The notes: a model not told the origin generated them from the sequence alone. Shown: positions 41,197 through 49,715, numbered from the stretch's first letter. The stretch is 64,000 nucleotides of DNA from Nocardiopsis sp. TSRI0078 (GCF_001905145.1 NZ_LWLB01000002.1:128883-192882); one strand, 5' to 3'. A program made the numbers and translations.

Positions 41197-44100
41197 ATGA
41201 CGGGGCATGTGGGGAAGGAGGCGGCGGTCGCCTTCGGCGTGCTGGGCCCCGTGGAGGCGGTCGGCGCGCACGGGCCGCTCGACCTCAGGGGCCCGCGGCA
41301 CCGCACTGTGCTGGCACGGCTCCTGATCGCCGAGGGGCGGGTCCTGCCCCTGGACCGGCTCGTCGCGGACCTGTGGCCGGAGCCCTCCCGGGGCTCGGTG
41401 GCCGCGGTGCGCACCTTCGTCTTCGCCCTGCGCCGCTCCCTGGAACCGGACCGGCCCGCGCGCGAGCCCGCCCGGCTGCTGGTGACCGCGCCACCGGGCT
41501 ACGCACTGCGCACCACCCCCGAAACGGTCGACGCCCGACGATTCGAGACGGCCGTGGCGCGCGGAGGCGCGCTGCTCAGCGAGGGGCGGGCCGGTGAGGC
41601 GCTGACCGGACTGGAGGAGGCGCTCGCGCTCTGGCGCGGTCCCGCCTACGCCGACCTCACCACCTCCTACCCATGGGCGCGCGCGGAGGCCGACCGGCTG
41701 GACGGGCTGCGGCTGCTGGCCGTGGAGCGGCGGGCCGAGGCCCTGCTGGCACTGGGCCGGGCCGAGGACGCCGTACCCGTCCTGCAGGAGCACACCCTGG
41801 CCCATCCGCTGCGTGAGGACGCCTGGCGGCAGCTGGCCCTGGCCCTGTACCGCTCGGGCCGCCAGGGCGACGCCCTGCTGGCCCTGCGCCGGGCGCGCCG
41901 GACCCTGGCGGAGGAGCTGGGGGTGGACCCCGGTCCCGCACTGCGCCGGACCGAGGCCGACATCCTGGACCAGGCCCCCCACCTGGCCCCGCGGACCGTC
42001 CCCGCCACGCGGACCGGCCCGCACCCGAGAGCGGTGCCACCGCCCTTCGAGCCCGCACCGCACCCGTTCGTGGGCCGCGACCGGGAACTGGAGCTGCTGG
42101 AGCGGGCCGCGGCGTCCGCCGCGCCGCACACGGCCGCCCGGGTGGCCCTGCTCTCCGGTGACGCCGGAGCGGGCAAGACGGCCCTGGCCCACGCGCTCAC
42201 CCGAGGACTGGCCGCGGCCGGGTGGACCACGGCCTGGGGCCGCAGCCCCGAGCACGAGGGCGCACCCGCCACCTGGCCCTGGACGCAGATCAGCACCGCG
42301 CTCACCGGCGCCGGCGCCCCCGCCGGAGCACCACCGGGCGACCCCCTCACCGGGGAGGACACCGGCACGAGCGGCGGCACCGGACCCGACCGGGACACCG
42401 TCCCCGCGCACCCGGCCGCCGACCCCGCGGCGGCCCGGTTCCAGGTCCTGCGCGAGGCCGTGCGCCTCCTGGCCACGGCGACGGAGCGGGCACCCGTCCT
42501 GCTGGTCTTCGAGGACCTGCACCGGGCGGAACCGGAGACCCTGGAGCTGGTCACGGCCCTGGCCCGCGAGCCGCTCCCCGGACCGGCGCTGCTGGTGGGC
42601 ACCTACCGCACCGGCGAGGTCCACCCGGAGCTGACCGCGGCCCTGGCCCGCCTGGCCCCGCGCGAACCGGCCCGGGTCTACGTGGGCGGCCTGCCCGAGA
42701 CCGCCACGGGCGAACTCGTACGGTCCCTGGCCGGCCACGACGTCCACGCGCGGGCCCTGCGCACGATCCACCGGCGCAGCGGCGGCAACCCCTTCTTCGC
42801 ACGGGAACTGGCCCGGCTCCTGGCCGCCGAGGGGGACGCCGCGCTCGACACGGTCCCCGCCGGGGTCCGCGACCTCATCCGCCACCGCCTGGCCGCGCTC
42901 GCTCCCCCGGTCCGGCGCCTGCTGCGCCAGGCGGCCGTGATCGGCCTCGACGTCGACCCCGACGTCCTGGCGGCCCTGTACCAGGACGAGGAGGAGCTGT
43001 TCGACACCCTGGAGGAGGCCCTGCGGGCGGGCTTCCTCACCGAACAGGCCGACCCCGCCGAACGGGACGGCGCCCGCCCGCTGCGGTTCGCTCACGTCCT
43101 GGTGCGCGACACCCTGTACGAGGACCTCTCCCGGCCGCGCCGCGCGCGCTGGCACACGGCCGTGGCCGAGGCGATCGAGGCGCTGCACCCCGACCGCGCC
43201 GCCTGGCTGGCCCACCACTTCGGCCGTGCGGGCACCCGCGCCACGGCCGCCAGGGCCGCGCACCACGCCCGCCTCGCGGCGCTGCGGGCACAGGAGCGCT
43301 TCGCCCCGCACGAGGCGGCCCGGCTGTGGCGGGAGGCCGTCACCGCCCACGACCGTTCGGGCGGGGCCGACCAGCGGGCCCGCCTGGAGGCGGTCATGGG
43401 CATGGTGCGCGCCCTGGCCGTGACCGGACGCCTGGAGCAGGCCCGCCGGCACCGCGCCCAGGCGGTCGCCTCGGCCGAGGAACTGGGCGATACGTACCTG
43501 ACGGCGCAGGTCGTCACCGCCTTCGACGTACCCGCCGTGTGGACCCGCAACGACGACGAGGAACTGGCCCGCCGGATCGCCGGGGCGGCCGAGCGCACCC
43601 TGGCCGCCCTGCCCCGGTCGCACCGGGAACAGCGCGGCCGCCTGCTGAGCACCCTCGCCCTGGAACTGCGGGCCGCCCCCGGCGACCGGGGCCGCCTCGC
43701 CGCCCGCCAGGCCGAGGAGATCGCCCGCGACCTCGACGACCCGGCACTGCTGGTCCTGGCCCTCAACGCCCGCTTCATGCACTCCTTCGGGCGGACGGGA
43801 CTGGCTCCCCGGCGTGTGGAGATCGGCGAGGAGCTGGTCGAACTGGCCGCCCGGCACCATCTGGTGACCTTCGAGGTGCTCGGCCACCTCGTCCTCCTCC
43901 AGGCCCACAGCGCGCTCGCCGACCTCACCGCCGCCGACGCCCACGCCTCGGCCGCCGACCGGCTGGGCGCACGGTACGGGATCCCGCTCGTGGGCGTGCT
44001 GACGCGGTGGTACGGCGCTCTGCGCCTGACCGCGGCGGGACGCGTGGAGGAGGCCGAGGCCGCCTACCGCACCGCGAGCACGCACCTGGCCGGAGCCGGC

Positions 44101-44571
44101 ATGCCGGGTGTGGAGCAGGGCATCCTCCCGCTGGCCCTGCTGTGCCTGCACACGCGCGGCGCCGGGCCCGCACCGGTGGACCTGGGGCAGGACTGGGGAC
44201 CCTACGCGCCCTGGGCCCGCGCGCTGGCCCGCCCGGGCCCTCACCGCGACCCCGTGCCGGACGCACCGCCGGATCTGCTCCAGGAGGCCCTGACCTGCCT
44301 GGCCGCACGCGCCGCCACCGCCGCCGGCGACCGCCCCGCGATGGAGCGCGCCTACCGCCGCCTGCTGCCCGCGTCAGAGGAACTGGCCGGTGCGGGTAGC
44401 GGCCTGCTGACCCTGGGGCCGGTCGCCCAACAGCTGGGCGGCCTCGCCCGCGCGCTGGGGAACGAGGACCAGGCTCTGCGGCACTACCGCCAGGCCCTGC
44501 GCGTGGCCGGGCGGGCCGGGGCGCCGCACTGGGCCGCCGACGCCCGAGGGGCCCTGGAGGGATCCGGATGA
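41197..44571 (+). CDS. Large BTAD/AAA ATPase transcriptional regulator (AfsR/SARP-like)
   Basis: A 1124-residue regulator. OmpR-type winged helix (residues ~10-100: FGVLGPVEAVG, LRGPRHRTVLARLL), bacterial transcriptional-activation domain (~105-250, PLREDAWRQLALALYRSGRQGDAL), P-loop AAA domain with Walker A GDAGAGKTAL near 320 and Walker B LLVFEDLHRA near 435, then ~550 residues of helical repeats, as in AfsR-type and LAL-like regulators that control secondary metabolism. ATG 41197 preferred because homology begins there. No biosynthetic cluster adjoins; the acquired island begins directly after its stop. Confidence 0.85.
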   Translation: MTGHVGKEAAVAFGVLGPVEAVGAHGPLDLRGPRHRTVLARLLIAEGRVLPLDRLVADLWPEPSRGSVAAVRTFVFALRRSLEPDRPAREPARLLVTAPPGYALRTTPETVDARRFETAVARGGALLSEGRAGEALTGLEEALALWRGPAYADLTTSYPWARAEADRLDGLRLLAVERRAEALLALGRAEDAVPVLQEHTLAHPLREDAWRQLALALYRSGRQGDALLALRRARRTLAEELGVDPGPALRRTEADILDQAPHLAPRTVPATRTGPHPRAVPPPFEPAPHPFVGRDRELELLERAAASAAPHTAARVALLSGDAGAGKTALAHALTRGLAAAGWTTAWGRSPEHEGAPATWPWTQISTALTGAGAPAGAPPGDPLTGEDTGTSGGTGPDRDTVPAHPAADPAAARFQVLREAVRLLATATERAPVLLVFEDLHRAEPETLELVTALAREPLPGPALLVGTYRTGEVHPELTAALARLAPREPARVYVGGLPETATGELVRSLAGHDVHARALRTIHRRSGGNPFFARELARLLAAEGDAALDTVPAGVRDLIRHRLAALAPPVRRLLRQAAVIGLDVDPDVLAALYQDEEELFDTLEEALRAGFLTEQADPAERDGARPLRFAHVLVRDTLYEDLSRPRRARWHTAVAEAIEALHPDRAAWLAHHFGRAGTRATAARAAHHARLAALRAQERFAPHEAARLWREAVTAHDRSGGADQRARLEAVMGMVRALAVTGRLEQARRHRAQAVASAEELGDTYLTAQVVTAFDVPAVWTRNDDEELARRIAGAAERTLAALPRSHREQRGRLLSTLALELRAAPGDRGRLAARQAEEIARDLDDPALLVLALNARFMHSFGRTGLAPRRVEIGEELVELAARHHLVTFEVLGHLVLLQAHSALADLTAADAHASAADRLGARYGIPLVGVLTRWYGALRLTAAGRVEEAEAAYRTASTHLAGAGMPGVEQGILPLALLCLHTRGAGPAPVDLGQDWGPYAPWARALARPGPHRDPVPDAPPDLLQEALTCLAARAATAAGDRPAMERAYRRLLPASEELAGAGSGLLTLGPVAQQLGGLARALGNEDQALRHYRQALRVAGRAGAPHWAADARGALEGSG

Positions 44572-44641
44572 GCAGGACGTGCGGGGTCGCGGGGACCGTG
44601 CGGGCTCCACGGCGGTCGGCCCCCTCGCCCTGGACCTGGCC

Positions 44642-45505
44642 ATGGGCAAACGCACCCCGTCCACCCGGCTGGGGTGGGCCGTGCAGTGGGGCACGGTGCG
44701 CATGCTCGGGGTGTTCCAACCCGACCGCCCCACCCGGTGCCCGAACACGCGGTGGCCTTCGTCGCCGACCAGCTCGACGTCGACCCGGGCCGCCTGGAGG
44801 AGTACCGCACCCGGGCTCAGACCGCTTATGAGCACGCTTGGCAGATCCGCGACACCTTCGGCTACCGCGAGTTCTCCGCCGGGGAGGAGGACCTGCGCGC
44901 CTACCTCGCGGCCCGGGTGTGGGCCAGCGAGGAAGGCCCCAAGGCGTTGTTCGACCGGGCCGTGCTCTACCTGCTCGAGCATCAGATCCTGCTGCTCGGC
45001 CTGACGGTCCTCTCCCGCCCGGTCAGTCGGGTGCGCAAGGCGGAGAACGCCCGCCTGCACCAGGTGGTGGCCCGGCGCATCCCGCACCCGGTGCGCGCCG
45101 AACTGGGCGCCCTGCTCCAGGTCCCCGACCAGGCCCGCTTCTCCGAGCTGGAGCGGCTGCGTACCGAACCCGACCGGGTCTCCAGCCCCGGCCCTGGTCC
45201 AGGCGTTGGACCGCACCAGCCAGATCTCCGGGATCGGCGCCGGGAAGGTGCAGGTGGACGACGTCCCCCAGATCAAGCTGGAGGCGCTGGCCCGGTACGG
45301 GATACGCGCCAAGGCCCCCGCGTTGGCCGACCTGGTCGCGGACCGACAGGAGGCCACGTTGTTGGCCACCGTCCGCCATCTGGAGACGGTCTCGGTCGAT
45401 GATGCCCTGGACGTGCTGGAGGTGCTGATCACCTCCAAGCTCCTCAACTGTGCGGTGCGCGAGGGCAATGAGGACAAGCTGCGCGCCCTGCCCGATTTGA
45501 AGAGC
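44642..45505 (+). pseudogene. Fragmented Tn3-family transposase (DUF4158 region)
   Basis: Three frames carry consecutive pieces of the N-terminal DUF4158 region of a Tn3-type transposase: 44642 (STRLGWAVQWGTVRMLGVF), from 44737 two bases out of frame (HAVAFVADQLDVD, IRDTFGYREFSAGEEDLRAY, GPKALFDRAVLYLLEHQILL, RFSELERLRTEPDRVS), and from ~45182 in a third frame (ALVQALDRTSQISGIG, EALARYGIRAKAPALADLV, ATVRHLETVSVDDALDVLEV, KLRALPDLKS). The catalytic DDE part, resolvase and terminal repeats are absent. The third frame runs on without a stop into the methyltransferase fragment at 45512. Confidence 0.85.
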
Positions 45506-45511
45506 ACCGAC

Positions 45512-45932
45512 GTGGACACCGACCTGGGCGCGACCCAGCGCAAGCACTGGCAGAGCACCTACGAACGCCACTCACACATGTACGGCGCCGATCCCTCAGA
45601 GCCCGCCCGGCGCGCGCTGGAGGTGTTCACCGTCCGCGGGGCCCGCACGGTGCTGGAGCTGGGATCCGGACACGGGCGCGACGCCCTGTGGCTGGCCTTG
45701 CGGGGACTGCGGGTGCACGCCGCCGACTTCGGCGCCACCGCCCTGGAGCAACTGGCCCGCGCCGCCCGGGAACAGGCAGTGGCGGACCGCGTGGAAACGC
45801 ACCTGCACGACGCCCGCACACCCCTGCCCCTGGCGGATGCCTCCGTGGACGGGGTCTTCGCGCACATGCTGCTGTGCATGGCCCTGACCACCACGCAGAT
45901 CCACGCGCTCGTGGACGAGATCGGCCGGGTCG
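45512..45932 (+). pseudogene. Truncated class I methyltransferase
   Basis: Starting at GTG 45512 the frame encodes DTDLGATQRKHWQSTYERH, MYGADPSEPARRALEVF, VLELGSGHGRDALWLALRG and FAHMLLCMALTTTQIHALVDE: the N-terminal two-thirds of a SAM methyltransferase. Homology stops abruptly after EIGRV (about 45931), where family members continue with LRPGG. The missing C-terminus and the join with a TusA-like relic show a deletion. In frame with the transposase fragment, so a chimeric product is formally possible. Confidence 0.75.
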
Positions 45933-45939
45933 GACGCGA

Positions 45940-46035
45940 TCAGGTGCACAGCGTGTCCGGGCCCAGGCTGCGCAGGTGTTCGCGCAGCTCCAGCAGCAGG
46001 CACACGCAGGAGCGGTCGCCGCCGTCGACCACCAC
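45940..46035 (-). pseudogene. TusA-like sulfurtransferase fragment
   Basis: On the minus strand the frame VVVDGGDRSCVCLLLELREHL, then RSLGPDTLCT, ends at the stop at 45940. It matches the start of TusA/SirA-type domains of the actinobacterial DGGDRSCgdLL group, in which the Cys in this segment carries the sulfur. The rest of the ~80-residue domain is missing. It abuts the truncated methyltransferase head to tail. Confidence 0.55.
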
Positions 46036-46060
46036 CGGGTCCGGTGAGCGTGTCCTGCCC

Positions 46061-46723
46061 CTAATCCCGGATGCCGCCTCGGCCCTGCTTTGGGCCCTGC
46101 GGCGTGCCGCCGGGGGAGCGCACCGGTCCGCGGGCCGCGGCGATCACGCCCTGCACCGCCGCGTCGATGCGCTCAGCGGCGCGGCCGGGGTCGGGCCTCC
46201 CCTCGTCCAGCCAGGCGATCGCCCCCTCGATGGCGACGGTGAACACCAGGCGGGCGGCCCAGCGCGCCCAGGCCGGATCAGGGATCACCCCGGCCAGTTG
46301 GCGCAGCGCCAGCTCGACCGAGGCAGCGGTCAGGCCGTCGACCAGGTCGCGGAACTCCGGTTCGCGCGCGGCGTGTCGGAACAGCAGGCGGAACCCGTCG
46401 GGGTCCTCGGCCGCGGCCGCCAGGAGCGCCGGGATGCTCTGCTCGGTGAAGTCTCCCTCGCCCACCCGCTCGCCCAGGCGCGCGCACGCCAGGTCCAGGA
46501 CAGCCCGGTACATCTGGCCCTTGGAGTCGAAGTGCCGGTACAGGATCACCCGGCTGATCCCGGCCTCAGCGGCCACATCGTCCAGGGAGGTGTCGGCGTA
46601 CCCGCCGCGGGCGAAGGCCCGGGTCGCCGCCTCCAGGATCTGCGCGCGCCGCTCGATGCGGCGCATCCGCCGCACGGGCGCGCCCTCCTGCGGCCCGGGC
46701 ACCGTTTCGTCGGCCATCCCCAT
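46061..46723 (-). CDS. TetR-family transcriptional regulator
   Basis: A 220-residue repressor. Helix-turn-helix region at about residues 22-70: RRAQILEAATRAFARGGYADT, then LDDVAAEAGISRVILYRHFDSK. The C-terminal domain (AIPALLAAA-type helices, FRLLFRHAAREPEFR) binds an unknown ligand. Divergent from the P450 gene, with an AT-rich gap carrying TGTTTAAACA and repeated TTGTTTA, so it is the probable P450 repressor. ATG 46723; ATG 46717 is an alternative. It lies inside the mosaic region between transposase and integrase remnants yet is intact. Confidence 0.88.
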   Translation of the reverse strand: MGMADETVPGPQEGAPVRRMRRIERRAQILEAATRAFARGGYADTSLDDVAAEAGISRVILYRHFDSKGQMYRAVLDLACARLGERVGEGDFTEQSIPALLAAAAEDPDGFRLLFRHAAREPEFRDLVDGLTAASVELALRQLAGVIPDPAWARWAARLVFTVAIEGAIAWLDEGRPDPGRAAERIDAAVQGVIAAARGPVRSPGGTPQGPKQGRGGIRD

Positions 46724-46729
46724 CCCCTC

Positions 46730-46768
46730 TTGTTTACGGATGAGTATACATATAGCGTTGTTTAAACA
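46730..46768. promoter_or_regulatory. Divergent TetR/P450 promoter-operator region
   Basis: An unusually AT-rich 83-base gap. TTGTTTA occurs at 46730-46736 and 46758-46764 (28 bases apart), the second inside the perfect palindrome TGTTTAAACA (46759-46768). Likely TetR sites overlapping both promoters; which one is the operator cannot be decided by eye. Confidence 0.5.
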
Positions 46769-46806
46769 TGGGTGTACAAGGCAGGGTTAACAAATCGGAG
46801 GTTCCC

Positions 46807-47988
46807 GTGGACCCGCTGATCCCGCAGCTGCCCTTCGACCGCCCCGACCCCCTGGTCGCACCACCGCTCCTGCGCAGGCTCGGCGAACAGGGGCCCATCC
46901 ACCGCGTCCGCACGGCCACGGGCGACCCGGCATGGCTGGTCACCGGGTATGAGCAGGTCCGCGCCCTGCTCTCCGACGAGCGGCTCGGCCGCTCCCACCC
47001 CGATCCGGCCGGCGCCGCCCGCACCGGCGAGTCCGCGCTCTTCGGTGGGCCCCAGGGAGACTTCTCCACCGAGAAGGCCGACCACGCCCGGATGCGCGCG
47101 CTGCTGCGTCCCCACTTCACCCCGGCGCGCGTGCGCGCCCTGACCCCGCGTGTGGACGAGCTGACCGCCGCTCTGCTGGACGGCCTGGAGCGGGGCCCCC
47201 GACCGGCCGACCTGGTCCAGGCCCTGGCCGTGCCGCTGCCGGTCCTGGTCATCTGTGAGCTGCTGGGCGTGCCCTACGCCGACCGCGACCGCTTCCGCAC
47301 CTGGACCCGCGACGCCGCCGACACCGCCGACCGCGCCCGCTCCGAGCGCGGGCTGGGCGAGCTGTTCGGCTACGGCCTGGACCTGGTGGCCCGCAAGCGC
47401 CGGAACCCGGGCGACGACGTGGTCTCCCGCCTCGCCCAGGCCCCGGACGTGGGTGACGAGGAGGCGGCCCGGCTCGCCATGGCCCTGCTCTTCGCCGGGC
47501 ACGAGACCACCGTCACCCAGATCGGCCTGGGCGTGCTGTTCCTGCTCGCCCACCCCGGCCAGTACCGGGCCCTGGCCGAGGGCCCCGGCCTGGTCGACGG
47601 CGCGGTCGAGGAGATCCTGCGCGCCCCGTCCCGGGGCGGCGGCGGGGGGATCCCCCGCTACGCTCGCACCGACCTGCGCATCGAAGGCACGGACGTGCGC
47701 GCCGGGGAACTGGTGCTGTGCAACACCGGCGCGGCCGACCACGACCCCGGCGTCTTCCCCGACCCCGACCGCTTCGACATCACCCGATCCGGTGTCCCCC
47801 ACCTGGCCTTCGGGCACGGTGCCCGCTACTGCATCGGCGCCCCGCTCGCACGCCTGGAGCTGCGCGCCGTCCTGGCCGGGCTGACCACGCGTTTACCCGC
47901 CCTGCGCATGGCCGAAGACGTGGCGGAGCTGCGCACGCGCCGGGACGTGCTCACCGGCGGCCTGAACCGCCTCCCGGTGCAGTGGTGA
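46807..47988 (+). CDS. Cytochrome P450
   Basis: A 393-residue soluble bacterial P450, CYP107-like in layout. I-helix oxygen-binding motif FAGHETT (~229-235), K-helix ExxR in EEILR (~268-272), heme loop FGHGARYCIG with the Cys ligand near 342. GTG 46807 with GGAGG five bases upstream is preferred; an earlier ATG (46768) lies in the operator. It contains a TTA Leu codon at 47893-47895, the only in-frame TTA I noticed in the window, implying bldA-tRNA control in streptomycete-like species. No ferredoxin or reductase is adjacent. Substrate unknown. Confidence 0.92.
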   Translation: MDPLIPQLPFDRPDPLVAPPLLRRLGEQGPIHRVRTATGDPAWLVTGYEQVRALLSDERLGRSHPDPAGAARTGESALFGGPQGDFSTEKADHARMRALLRPHFTPARVRALTPRVDELTAALLDGLERGPRPADLVQALAVPLPVLVICELLGVPYADRDRFRTWTRDAADTADRARSERGLGELFGYGLDLVARKRRNPGDDVVSRLAQAPDVGDEEAARLAMALLFAGHETTVTQIGLGVLFLLAHPGQYRALAEGPGLVDGAVEEILRAPSRGGGGGIPRYARTDLRIEGTDVRAGELVLCNTGAADHDPGVFPDPDRFDITRSGVPHLAFGHGARYCIGAPLARLELRAVLAGLTTRLPALRMAEDVAELRTRRDVLTGGLNRLPVQW

Positions 47989-48160
47989 CGCTCTGCGACC
48001 CTGTAGCGGTTCGGGGCCGAACCCGGGTTGGTGTGTTTGGAAGGAGTTCCACGCTTGGACCCAACTCCGCTCGACTTCCGCAGCAGCACAGGACCGCCGC
48101 CTGGTACAGACGGCCGTCAAAGGTCCGACAGCCGACTCCCAAGACGCTGTCTTCCCGCCC

Positions 48161-48700
48161 TTGGAACACGACGCCGCCCTCGAGTTCCGCCGGGAGCACA
48201 CCGGCGTGGATTTCTGGTGCGGGGCACGGTCAACGGGTACGGGCGACAGCTCTTCACCCGCATCGGCGGCGAGAAGATCCCACACTTCTTTCACCGGGGC
48301 GAGAGCGAGGCGCAGTGCCGCCGAGCCCAGAAGAACCGGGGCCGGCTCGACATCGAGGCCCGATCGTCTGGGCCGAGCTGAGGCGCTGGCGCCAGAGCTG
48401 CGACCTTCCCGAGGGGGGAGGCCGCCTTCTTCGACCTCCTCGATCGCCATGACGCCCGCTACATGCACATCAGCGGCCCGCCCGGCACCCGGGACACCCG
48501 TATCGCGCTCGGCGACGTCACGACCATGCAGGTCCAGCAGGACGCCTCGTCCGCACAGGGGCGCGAGTGGGACTGGTTCGTGCACGAGCGCAACACCCAG
48601 GTGCGGGCGATCCTGGACGGCCAGGGCATCTCCTACGCACAGATCAGGTTCGTCCCGACCACGACCTCGGCGACCCGCCGACTCCGGTCCCCGAACCGTT
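48161..48700 (+). pseudogene. Frameshifted gene of unknown function
   Basis: Coding-like pieces follow one another in different frames: FRREHTGVDFWCG (from ~48180), then GRQLFTRIGGEKIPHFFHRG and CRRAQKNRGRLDIEA (~48240-48360), IVWAELRRWRQSCDLPE (48363), and FFDLLDRHDARYMHISG, ALGDVTTMQVQQ, WDWFVHERNTQVRAILDGQG, ISYAQIRFVPTT (~48430-48660). The order suggests one ~190-residue protein broken by at least three frameshifts. Cys/His pairs in the first half suggest a metal-binding module. I do not recognise the family. It runs into the integrase fragment. Confidence 0.45.
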
Positions 48701-49070
48701 CGCCGACCTGCCACTGCGGGCCAGGAAGCAGCGGACCAATATGAACACCACCAACGGGGATGCGACCTGGTTGTTCCCCGGCCGCAGGGCCGGACGCCCC
48801 ATGCACCCCTACAGCCTCGCCGAGCTGATCCGCGACATCGGTATCCCTGGAACAGCGGTGCGCACCTCCGCACTGCGCCAACTCGTTCTCCAAGCCCCCG
48901 CTCCGGTCATCGCCCGGGCCCTGGGATTCCACGACAAGACCACCACGCAAGTCCTCACCGAAGCCGGAGGAAGCTGGAACCGCTACACACCCAGCGACCG
49001 AGGATGGTCAAGTCTGCGCTTCTTGGCCCTTGCTCCAGAACAGGTTTCAGTCACCGAAGGCGGTCAGTGA
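48650..49070 (+). pseudogene. Site-specific integrase C-terminal fragment
   Basis: The frame encodes DPPTPVPEPFADLPLRARKQ, WLFPGRRAGRPMHPYSLAELI, TSALRQLVLQAPAPVIARAL and GFHDKTTTQVLTEAGGSWNRY: the last ~110 residues of an actinobacterial tyrosine-recombinase-like integrase. The N-terminal and most catalytic sequence is absent, so it is inactive. It ends at the VOC gene, with which it overlaps convergently. A second copy of the WNRY-PSD end is at 49531. Confidence 0.75.
48974..48999 (+). repeat. Direct repeat copy 1 (integrase 3' end)
   Basis: A 26-base stretch encoding WNRYTPSD matches 49531-49556 at 24 of 26 positions; the copies are 557 bases apart and bracket the VOC gene. Confidence 0.8.
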
Positions 49071-49487
49071 GCCTCGGTCGTCGAACCTCGCCCCTGACGC
49101 CCAGGCAATCTCCCAGCGGTTGCCTTCCGGGTCCGCGATATAGGCAGACCGTCCTCCCCAGGGGCGGTCCACCGGCTCGGCCACGACCGCGGCGCCGACT
49201 CGGACAGCGGTTTTGAACGCTGCGTCCACCTGCTGAGGAGCATCCACATTGCAGGCGAGCGTGAACCCTGACCAGCCGATCGGAGCGGAAGCACCGCCCG
49301 CCGCCTCGGCGGCCAGCTCCTCCATGGGATACAGGGACAGCAGCACGCCGCCAAGGAGGAAACCCGCCCAGCCGTCACTACTGGACGAGATCTCCTTCCA
49401 CCCCAAGGCTCGATAGAACCGTCGGAGCTCGGGCATGTCCCGGGCTCCGAGTGTCACCACGGTCAAACGCGCAGGGATGTCAGACAT
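49047..49487 (-). CDS. VOC/glyoxalase-family protein
   Basis: A 146-residue vicinal-oxygen-chelate protein: LTVVTLGARDMPELRRFYRALGW in the first unit, FTLACNVDAPQQVDAAFKTAV in the second and ADPEGNRWEIAW at the end. Resembles glyoxalase/bleomycin-resistance-type uncharacterised proteins; substrate unknown. ATG 49487. It is intact but bracketed by two copies of an integrase 3' end, so it probably arrived with, or was captured into, the mobile-element debris. Confidence 0.85.
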   Translation of the reverse strand: MSDIPARLTVVTLGARDMPELRRFYRALGWKEISSSSDGWAGFLLGGVLLSLYPMEELAAEAAGGASAPIGWSGFTLACNVDAPQQVDAAFKTAVRVGAAVVAEPVDRPWGGRSAYIADPEGNRWEIAWASGARFDDRGSLTAFGD

Positions 49488-49498
49488 GCCTGGAGACT

Positions 49499-49567
49499 AC
49501 GTGGCGCAAGACAGAAGAAGCAGCGGCCAACTGGAACCGCTACGCCCCCAGCGACCACGCGCAGTGA
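49499..49567 (+). pseudogene. Second integrase 3'-end fragment
   Basis: The frame TWRKTEEAAANWNRYAPSDH ends AQ and a TGA at 49565. It looks like the natural end of an integrase related to, but diverged from, the 48650 fragment. The rest of the gap up to 49715 shows no gene. Confidence 0.6.
49531..49556 (+). repeat. Direct repeat copy 2 (integrase 3' end)
   Basis: Encodes WNRYAPSD; differs from copy 1 (48974-48999) at two bases, both in the ACACCC versus GCCCCC part. Confidence 0.8.
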
Positions 49568-49715
49568 CCGGAGCGGCAGAAGCCACGGAGAATACAGGTC
49601 ACTCGATCAACGACTCCTGCCAGTCTCGACCCCCAACCCCTCGTGCCCGTGGCGGGCGGCCCCCGCGCCGTCCTCGGCGTCGTCGAGAGCGGTGCCGCGG
49701 TCGCCCGGCCGGGGC

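Noticed and set aside
40150-44244. A very long open frame on the minus strand opposite the BTAD regulator and hydrolase
   Set aside because: Most of it is the antisense of a well-supported regulator gene; the translation is Gly/Arg/Gln/Val-rich without domains. Only 40150-41028 is a real gene. Long antisense frames are expected at this GC content.
46061-47988. TetR-P450 as the core of a biosynthetic gene cluster
   Set aside because: No synthase, scaffold enzyme, ferredoxin or tailoring genes lie nearby; the neighbours are mobile-element debris and unrelated housekeeping genes.
44572-49567. A complete transposon or prophage
   Set aside because: Only N-terminal transposase pieces and C-terminal integrase pieces exist; no terminal inverted repeats, resolvase, structural or replication genes were found.
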